Source of the DNA: JAAGZL01 sp050297535
Lineage (GTDB): Bacteria; Pseudomonadota; Gammaproteobacteria; Chromatiales; Chromatiaceae
DNA: 21,308 nucleotides
Assembly: GCA_050297535.1 (NCBI GenBank)
Contig: JBNKSV010000040.1
Span: 1 to 21,308, forward strand
Direction of reading: 5' to 3'
In this document: piece after piece, positions 1 to 5,205 of the stretch
Layout: each line of letters begins with the position of its first letter
Position numbering within the stretch: the stretch's first letter is position 1
The notes under the pieces: generated by a model
What the model was told of the DNA's origin: nothing
The model's input: the letters and a program-made list of their open reading frames with translations, nothing else
The model's database searches: none
Made by a program: the position numbers and the translations under genes

Positions 1-12
1 ATCTCTCGAATA

Positions 13-50
13 TCCCCTCACCCCAACCCTCTCCCCAAAGGGGAGAGGGA
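13..50. repeat. C-rich hairpin repeat, copy 1
   Basis: A CCCCTCACCCC lead is followed by a perfect 10-base hairpin: ccctctcccc (27-36), loop aaa, ggggagaggg (40-49). A tail at 51-72 (gtaagtgggacagcagtgag) resembles the tail of copy 3 at about 279-297. Together with copies 2 and 3 this is all that can be recognised in the gene-free stretch 1-367. These hairpins lie downstream of the last gene of the chemotaxis operon and could also protect or end its transcript, but no U-run follows the stem. Confidence 0.75.
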
Positions 51-149
51 GTAAGTGGGACAGCAGTGAGTCAGACTTGATTGAAATGCTGTGCGGGCTT
101 ACCTCCTGTCCTCGGATCTTTTTATGCGCAAGTGGTGTTGTCTGGTTTT

Positions 150-188
150 CCCCCTCACCCCAGCTCCTCTCCCCAAGAGGGAGAGAGG
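150..188. repeat. C-rich hairpin repeat, copy 2
   Basis: Same layout as copy 1: a CCCCCTCACCCC lead, then an imperfect hairpin of ctcctctcccc against agggagagagg. It is more diverged than copies 1 and 3. Confidence 0.65.
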
Positions 189-216
189 CTAAGAAATTAG
201 CGTGATGGATAGATTC

Positions 217-300
217 TCCCCCTCACCCTAGCCCTCTCCCCGGAGGGGAGAGGGGATATGAAATTGAGGGAGAGGGGATTATGTGGGGCAGTAGTGTGAA
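217..300. repeat. C-rich hairpin repeat, copy 3, with duplicated tail
   Basis: A CCCCCTCACCC lead is followed by a perfect 10-base stem, ccctctcccc (232-241) and ggggagaggg (245-254), with loop gga. A second gagggagagggga at 266-278 repeats the right arm. The tail tgtggggcagtagtgtg resembles the tail of copy 1, so the repeated unit is longer than the hairpin alone. Confidence 0.65.
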
Positions 301-367
301 ATTGGGTTAGTGGGACAGCCGTACCCACATCAAGGACCTGCCAAGGGCTGACTATTATTAACTGGCG

Positions 368-676
368 CTATTCTGATATGGAAAACAGGTTTTCAAACCC
401 TGAGGCCTTAAAGATACGCCGCATATCCTGGCCACATCCGGTTATGGACATCTTTGCCTGTTCTCCCCCGGCATGCTCCCGCAGGATCAACAACATACCC
501 AAGGCCTCGCTGTTAAAACGCTCGGCGGCGCTCAAATCAATCTTTATTGTGACTTGCTCCAGATCCAGTCCAGAGTAGGTCTGACGAAACTGGTCCAACA
601 TGGAGAATTCCAGGTCGCCGGATATCCGTATCGTTAGTTCGTTTCCCTCCATATTGTATTCGCGCGTTATTGCCAC
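368..676 (-). CDS. STAS-domain protein (anti-sigma-factor-antagonist-like), phosphosite replaced by Glu
   Basis: This is a 102-residue stand-alone STAS domain, the fold of SpoIIAA-type anti-sigma antagonists. The start is GTG at 676, supported by a Shine-Dalgarno AGAGAGG 8-9 bases upstream. Positions 47-68 (DLSAAERFNSEALGMLLILR) match the strand-loop-helix that carries the phosphorylated serine in the family. The usual D-S-S-[AG]-L-G there reads N55-S56-E57-A58-L59-G60, so the phospho-acceptor serine is a glutamate. That could mimic the phosphorylated form; this is inference. It is the last gene of the chemotaxis operon, 12 bases after the membrane coiled-coil gene, and probably translated with it. 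The partner is unknown: no anti-sigma factor, HPK-type kinase or PP2C phosphatase lies in the window. The STAS call is firm; the role is not. Confidence 0.85.
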   Translation of the reverse strand: MAITREYNMEGNELTIRISGDLEFSMLDQFRQTYSGLDLEQVTIKIDLSAAERFNSEALGMLLILREHAGGEQAKMSITGCGQDMRRIFKASGFENLFSISE

Positions 677-688
677 AGTAATGCCTCT

Positions 689-1522
689 CTACTTGTTAAA
701 AAGTGTGATATCGCCCTGTTGCATCGAACACTGAGATACCGATCTCACTGCCTCGACCCTGCACTCTGCCTCTAACTGCTCAATCTGCAATCTCAATTCA
801 CGTAGTCTGGCAACATACTCAGACACATCAATCTTGTTACCACCAAAGTCATGCATTCCTACATTTACGGCCCCCAGAACAGAGGTAAGATAATTCAGAT
901 GCTTTCCAGATGACTCAGTCAACTGCCGCACAATATCTTCACACTGTAACGCCCTTAGGATGCCTTCAATCCTTTTATTTATACGCTGCGTTATCACGGA
1001 CATCTCTTTCTCAGACGCATCCAGCAGGTTGTTTATCTCGCTCTGCGCCACACCAACCTGAGAGGCGGATTCCAGGACAAGACGAATATCCTCCCGCAAT
1101 TTTTGCGCTATTGTGTTCTGCGTCTTGATATCGTGGTTTACGTCAATAAAACCATTTTGCAAGATCTCTATAGCATCTGAAATCAGCGAGCGTATCTGCG
1201 ACAACTCATCGCGTATGCATCCTAGTATTGCCCTGGTGTTATTTTCTATCTGCTGCTGCAGCAAACCCATCTCCCCGCCAACATCTTCCGAGGCGACGGT
1301 TTCGCTTTGGCCTGACTTCCGGAGATTAACTATCAGCAACGCCAGAATGACGGCGAACATGATCAGCATCCATGCCACTGCCTCGAGGCCCGCTCCACTG
1401 AGATAGGCTACCATCGGCATGGCGCAGCCAATCAGCAAATAGATCCTAGTGCCCTTCCATAACATTTTTGCCATTTGTCCTGTCACGCCGAAGATAATCC
1501 CTGTATCGGCCCTGTGGGCCAT
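689..1522 (-). CDS. Membrane-anchored coiled-coil chemotaxis protein with CheZ-like D-x-x-x-Q motif
   Basis: The protein has 277 residues. Two hydrophobic helices lie near the N-terminus (about 26-45 and 48-66). A long, mostly helical cytoplasmic part with heptad-like patterning follows (about 85-215), then a second helical stretch (about 232-262). It has no receptor signalling tip, so it is not an ordinary methyl-accepting protein, although databases may label it that way. Residues 190-201 read RALQCEDIVRQL. The pair D196/Q200 has the D-x-x-x-Q spacing of the CheZ catalytic residues (Asp143 and Gln147 in E. coli), in a similar context (CheZ: FQDLTGQ). The C-terminus is GDITLFNK. The ATG at 1522 has only a weak ribosome site. 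It follows cheB by 15 bases. No standard cheZ is present, so a membrane-held CheY-P phosphatase is my favoured reading. A structural or adaptor role is possible. Confidence 0.7.
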   Translation of the reverse strand: MAHRADTGIIFGVTGQMAKMLWKGTRIYLLIGCAMPMVAYLSGAGLEAVAWMLIMFAVILALLIVNLRKSGQSETVASEDVGGEMGLLQQQIENNTRAILGCIRDELSQIRSLISDAIEILQNGFIDVNHDIKTQNTIAQKLREDIRLVLESASQVGVAQSEINNLLDASEKEMSVITQRINKRIEGILRALQCEDIVRQLTESSGKHLNYLTSVLGAVNVGMHDFGGNKIDVSEYVARLRELRLQIEQLEAECRVEAVRSVSQCSMQQGDITLFNK

Positions 1523-1537
1523 AATCTTTATAGCGAC

Positions 1538-2608
1538 CTATTCTGACAGCTCTATTAAACGCTTGGATATGGACTGCAGAGGAATAACCTCATCAACAGC
1601 GCCCAGGCGGATCGCCTCTTTCGGCATACCCCACACCACGCTGCTCTTCTCATCCTGCACCAGAGTAGTTGCGCCCGCCTTCTTCATCGCCTCCAAACCG
1701 GCGGCTCCATCCTTCCCCATTCCGGTCATCAATACCCCTATCGCCTTCTTACCAACACTCTTTGCCAGCGAGTTAAACAGCACATCCACGGCCGGCTTAT
1801 GTCGGTTCACCATAGGTCCATCGTTTAATCTACAGATATAACCAGCACCCTCTTTCTCTATCTCAAGATGCTTATCTCCCGGAGCTATATAGACCCTACC
1901 TCTGACAATCTTCTCGCCATCCCGCGCCTCGGTAATATCCAGCTGACAATAGCTATTGATACGCCTTGCAAACGACTTGCTAAACGGCCCGGGTATGTGT
2001 TGCGTCACCACAATACCAGGCATATCCAGCGGCAGATGACGCAAGACATCGGCTATGGCCTCAGTACCCCCGGTCGACGCCCCCAGACCGATCACCTGTT
2101 CTGTGGACTGACGACGCTTACCCCTCTCGCTTATTTTTCTGATTCCATCTTCCGCGCATGCCCGTTCAGCCTTCTTGTTGATTCTTTGTCTGTCCTCCAG
2201 GGTCTGCACCCTGGCCCCGGCCGCCATTTTCACCTTGGCTACAATATCTTCCGCATATGCCATTAGGCCATCGGCAATATTAACCTTCGGCTTTAGCACA
2301 TAATCTACGGCCCCAAGCTCAAGCGCCCGCAACGTAACATCCACACCATGTTCGGTTACCGATGAAATCATCACTACCGGCATGGGCCGCAAACGCATCA
2401 GATTTTCCAGAAAGGTGATGCCATCCATGCGCGGCATCTCAATATCCAAGGTAAGCACATCAGGGCTAAGTTGCTTGATCTTTCTGCGCGCGATGTACGG
2501 ATCTGCGGCCGCACCTACCACCTCAATCTCACTATCCTCGTTAAGGATATGGGTAAGCATATGGCGCACCAGCGCGGAATCATCAACTATTAATACTTTT
2601 ATCGGCAT
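1538..2608 (-). CDS. cheB: Chemotaxis response regulator protein-glutamate methylesterase/deamidase CheB
   Basis: CheB removes methyl groups from receptor glutamates, and can deamidate glutamines, as the phosphorylation-controlled arm of adaptation. The N-terminal receiver has paired acidic residues (IVDDS) and the phospho-acceptor Asp in LTLDIEMPRMDG (Asp55 from the ATG). The C-terminal esterase shows the triad signatures GLGASTGGTEA (Ser), TQHIPGPFSKSF (His) and MTGMGKDGAAGL (Asp). It has 356 residues, normal for the family. The start is taken as the ATG at 2608; a TTG two codons upstream (2614) is also open but less likely. It lies 159 bases after cheD, the only wide gap in the operon, and that gap holds a REP-like repeat. 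Confidence 0.97.
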   Translation of the reverse strand: MPIKVLIVDDSALVRHMLTHILNEDSEIEVVGAAADPYIARRKIKQLSPDVLTLDIEMPRMDGITFLENLMRLRPMPVVMISSVTEHGVDVTLRALELGAVDYVLKPKVNIADGLMAYAEDIVAKVKMAAGARVQTLEDRQRINKKAERACAEDGIRKISERGKRRQSTEQVIGLGASTGGTEAIADVLRHLPLDMPGIVVTQHIPGPFSKSFARRINSYCQLDITEARDGEKIVRGRVYIAPGDKHLEIEKEGAGYICRLNDGPMVNRHKPAVDVLFNSLAKSVGKKAIGVLMTGMGKDGAAGLEAMKKAGATTLVQDEKSSVVWGMPKEAIRLGAVDEVIPLQSISKRLIELSE

Positions 2609-2673
2609 AAGCAAATAGCAACCACATTATTTATCCATTCAGAATCGGCATACCTAAGAAAGCTCTGATCAAT

Positions 2674-2744
2674 TCGTCGTTCCCGCGCAGGCGGGAACCT
2701 ATCTGTTTGATTTTCCTGGATCCCCGCCTACGCGGGGATGACGA
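2674..2744. repeat. REP-like two-hairpin intergenic element between cheD and cheB
   Basis: Two 8-base perfect hairpins with 4-base loops lie back to back: gttcccgc/gcgggaac (2679-2698) and atccccgc/gcggggat (2720-2739). Outer tcgtc (2674) and gacga (to 2744) also pair, so the whole element can fold. It matches the common proteobacterial intergenic palindrome whose core is CCCGCnnnGGCGGG. The right half (2702-2742) is homologous to 14483-14524 in this window. Inside an operon it may stabilise the upstream mRNA or lower expression of cheB and the genes after it. Confidence 0.8.
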
Positions 2745-2767
2745 AAATATAATAAATCAGTCCCTCA

Positions 2768-3406
2768 CTAAAACAGTTCAATCTCGCCTTTGACAGGCCG
2801 CTTTTCAATGTCGGCAATATATCTGCGTTCACGCTGCACAATAGTGTCGTTCCGCAGGTGTTTAAGCTTCTTTACCCGTACTCTTCCAGTGGCCGGAAAA
2901 TAAACCACCTTACGGGCCAGTTCACCACCAACATCCTCGCTCGCCAGATGCAGCTTTTCCTTTTCAATGTAGAGATGAATAAAGCGAATATTCTTTTCCC
3001 CAACATGGGTGAAGTTCGAGATCATCTGACCACCACCAAATATCTTCACCTCAAGACGTTCTCTTCTACCACCGTACTTCAGTATCTCGTTTATCATGTG
3101 TTCCATGGCATGGTTGCCGTATCTGTTTGTGGCGCTGATCGGGTCTTCCGCCTCGCCCCAGTCGCCACTATCTGAAATCGGCAACATAAAGTGATTCATG
3201 CCGCCTATCCCCGCAATTAAATCGTGGATACATACAGATACACAAGAACCCAGCACTGTGGTGATAATCTCATTGGCTTTGGTCACGTAGTATTCACCCG
3301 GCAGTATCTTGGCCACTGGCATATTCTGCTGGTTATCCCAGTAGTGGTTTATGTGTTCATAACCGGGCAGAGGTCTTGGCAGTTTATGGGCAACAGTCGG
3401 CGGCAT
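2768..3406 (-). CDS. cheD: Chemoreceptor glutamine deamidase CheD
   Basis: CheD deamidates receptor glutamines to glutamates and so creates methylation sites. In some bacteria it also binds CheC or CheY. The family signatures are clear: catalytic Cys55 in TVLGSCVSVCI, His72 in GIGGMNHFMLP, then RYGNHAMEHMINEIL and KIFGGGQMI. It has 212 residues with an N-terminal extension of about 30 before the core (AKILPGEYYVT). The last residues are GEIELF, nearly the same as the GDITLF near the end of the coiled-coil protein of this operon. The ATG at 3406 is 5 bases after the cheR stop, with an AAAAAGG ribosome site inside the end of cheR. Confidence 0.96.
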   Translation of the reverse strand: MPPTVAHKLPRPLPGYEHINHYWDNQQNMPVAKILPGEYYVTKANEIITTVLGSCVSVCIHDLIAGIGGMNHFMLPISDSGDWGEAEDPISATNRYGNHAMEHMINEILKYGGRRERLEVKIFGGGQMISNFTHVGEKNIRFIHLYIEKEKLHLASEDVGGELARKVVYFPATGRVRVKKLKHLRNDTIVQRERRYIADIEKRPVKGEIELF

Positions 3407-3411
3407 GGTCG

Positions 3412-4272
3412 TTATACCTTTTTCCTGTAGATGGTCTTCCCTACCAGATCAAATTGTTCACTGACCTTGAACAATGACTCGGAATGCCCGATAAATAGAT
3501 ATCCTCCATCTGTTAGGTTATCTGCAATACGATTCACCAGCCGCTTCTTTGATTCCTTATCAAAATAGATAATTACATTGCGACAAAAGACTATATCCGC
3601 CTGCTCTGGCAACATCCATTCTGAGTTCAGATTCAACTGCATAAATTGAACCATACTGCGCACACTTGGCTTTATGCTCACCTTGCCGGACTGCGCGCCC
3701 TTGCCGCGCAAAAAACCGGCCTTTACATACTGGTCCGGAACGACCTTGATCTGATCCAGCCCATACACGCCTCTTGCCCCATGCTCCAGAACACTTGAAT
3801 CTATGTCCGTCGCCAAGATCTTTATGTCCCATCCTCTCTCTACTAAACCTAATTGGCTAAGCGTTATTGCTATTGAGTATGGCTCTTCCCCGGTGGAACA
3901 ACCTGCCGACCATATAAACAACCTGCGTTTATTCGGTTCGGTCTTAAGCAGATCCGGAATCAGCTTCTCGGCAAGAAAATCGAAATGGTAACTCTCTCGA
4001 AAGAAAGAGGTCAGGTTGGTGGTTATCGCATTTATTAATTGCGCCGCTTCCGCGCCATCCTTTTCATTTTTAATCAGGTCACAGTATTGCTTGAAGTTTG
4101 GCAATCCAAGCTTGCGAACCCTGCGCGCCAGACGTGAATAAAACATATCCTGCTTTTCATTCGGCACCACGATGCCAGTGCCAGTGATAACGATATGACG
4201 CAGATAGTCAAAATCATCTTTAGTAAATTCGAATTCCCTCTCGATTATCGTCTGCCTGGGGCTCGAAGTCAT
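3412..4272 (-). CDS. cheR: Chemotaxis protein-glutamate O-methyltransferase CheR
   Basis: CheR methylates receptor glutamates using S-adenosylmethionine. The 286 residues have the helical N-terminal domain (about 10-85), NLTSFFRESYHFDFL, the SAM site WSAGCSTGEEPYSIA, the acidic ILATDID strand, FCRNVIIYFD and GYLFIGHSESL. The operon's receptor ends in EWEEF, which fits the peptide that tethers CheR to receptors in other bacteria, so this CheR is probably dedicated to that receptor. It starts 11 bases after the STAS gene, with an AAAGG ribosome site. Confidence 0.97.
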   Translation of the reverse strand: MTSSPRQTIIEREFEFTKDDFDYLRHIVITGTGIVVPNEKQDMFYSRLARRVRKLGLPNFKQYCDLIKNEKDGAEAAQLINAITTNLTSFFRESYHFDFLAEKLIPDLLKTEPNKRRLFIWSAGCSTGEEPYSIAITLSQLGLVERGWDIKILATDIDSSVLEHGARGVYGLDQIKVVPDQYVKAGFLRGKGAQSGKVSIKPSVRSMVQFMQLNLNSEWMLPEQADIVFCRNVIIYFDKESKKRLVNRIADNLTDGGYLFIGHSESLFKVSEQFDLVGKTIYRKKV

Positions 4273-4283
4273 AGCTTCTACCT

Positions 4284-4697
4284 TTAACCGGCCTCTGGCA
4301 GCTTATCTAGAGACAGAACCACGGTCAGACCTAATTGGGAGGCGTTATCCTTCAATACCTCTGAAGCAGACCTCCAGCTTACGTTCGTCTTGTTGGCAGC
4401 AGCCTCCCGCATCAACGCCACCAAGAGCTGGAGGCCGGTGCAATCAATATGCTCAACCTCACCGCCATCCAACACAATCTCCTTAGCTCCTGATAATGAC
4501 GCAAGCATCTTCTCGCGCCATTCCCGGATATTGGAGATAACCATATCCGTACCCAGAACAAAATGTATGGAGGCGCCCGGCGCGGAATCGGACACCGGAC
4601 CCTCTTGCTGCAACACTGGTTCCGGCGTCACCGCAACCTCTCTGTCCGCCACGGATGTCTTGGGTATCTTCTTCTTAACCTTACGCTGAATTACCAT
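4284..4697 (-). CDS. STAS-domain protein encoded between cheW and cheR
   Basis: The 137 residues comprise a basic N-terminus (MVIQRKVKKKIPK), a flexible linker to about residue 42, and a STAS domain (about 43-135). The loop that carries the phosphorylated serine in SpoIIAA-type proteins reads H-I-D85-C86-T87-G88-L. The Asp and Gly are kept, with Thr87 at the acceptor position, so phosphorylation is possible here, unlike in the STAS protein at 368-676. It begins 3 bases after the cheW stop, with a TAGGT ribosome-site-like sequence overlapping that stop. Its partner is unknown; a link to receptor arrays is inferred only from the operon. Confidence 0.85.
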   Translation of the reverse strand: MVIQRKVKKKIPKTSVADREVAVTPEPVLQQEGPVSDSAPGASIHFVLGTDMVISNIREWREKMLASLSGAKEIVLDGGEVEHIDCTGLQLLVALMREAAANKTNVSWRSASEVLKDNASQLGLTVVLSLDKLPEAG

Positions 4698-4700
4698 TAC

Positions 4701-5204
4701 CTATTCACCATCACTATCCAGGGACAATAATTCATCGGGATCAAGCAGGTTGTCCGCGTCCAGGAGCAACACCACCCGATGTTCAATGGAGACCATGCCA
4801 AACAAATATCTGGTATCAATCTTTTTACCAAGGGACGGCGCTTCCTTAATATCGTGCTCACGCATATCCAACACATCGGACACACCATCCACCACGATAC
4901 CGATAACATGGGATTTACCTTTGATCTGGATGTTCAGAATTATGGTAACCGTGGTTGCCGTATACTCCGCGGTATCCAGATGAAAACGCAGCCGCATATC
5001 TATGATCGGCACAATGATACCGCGCAGGTCCAGCACCCCTTTTACGTATTCCGGCGTGTCCGGCAAGGGGCGCACCTCCTCCCAACCCCTTATCTCCTGA
5101 ACCTTGAGGATATCTATCCCGTAATCCTCGTCGCCCAGGGTAAAGGTGAGATATTGGCCAGCCACTTTTTCCCCGGCAATATCTTTGACATAGGATGGAG
5201 GCAT
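4701..5204 (-). CDS. cheW: Chemotaxis coupling protein CheW (second copy)
   Basis: CheW couples receptors to the kinase CheA in the cytoplasmic array. The 167 residues cover the two SH3-like subdomains: QYLTFTLGDEDYGIDILKVQEI, VKGVLDLRGIIVPIIDMRLRF, IGIVVDGVSDVLDM and LLLDADNLL. An acidic tail (DPDELLSLDSDGE) ends it. The Shine-Dalgarno GGGAGGAG, 7 bases before the ATG, lies in the last codons of the receptor gene, so the two are likely translationally coupled. The operon has two CheW proteins flanking the receptor gene; they differ clearly in sequence. Confidence 0.95.
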   Translation of the reverse strand: MPPSYVKDIAGEKVAGQYLTFTLGDEDYGIDILKVQEIRGWEEVRPLPDTPEYVKGVLDLRGIIVPIIDMRLRFHLDTAEYTATTVTIILNIQIKGKSHVIGIVVDGVSDVLDMREHDIKEAPSLGKKIDTRYLFGMVSIEHRVVLLLDADNLLDPDELLSLDSDGE

Positions 5205-5205
5205 G

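Noticed and set aside
689..1522. Annotating the 277-residue protein as a methyl-accepting chemotaxis protein
   Set aside because: No signalling-tip sequence (E-[IF]-x-x-Q-T-N-L-A-L-type), no HAMP and no methylation helices.
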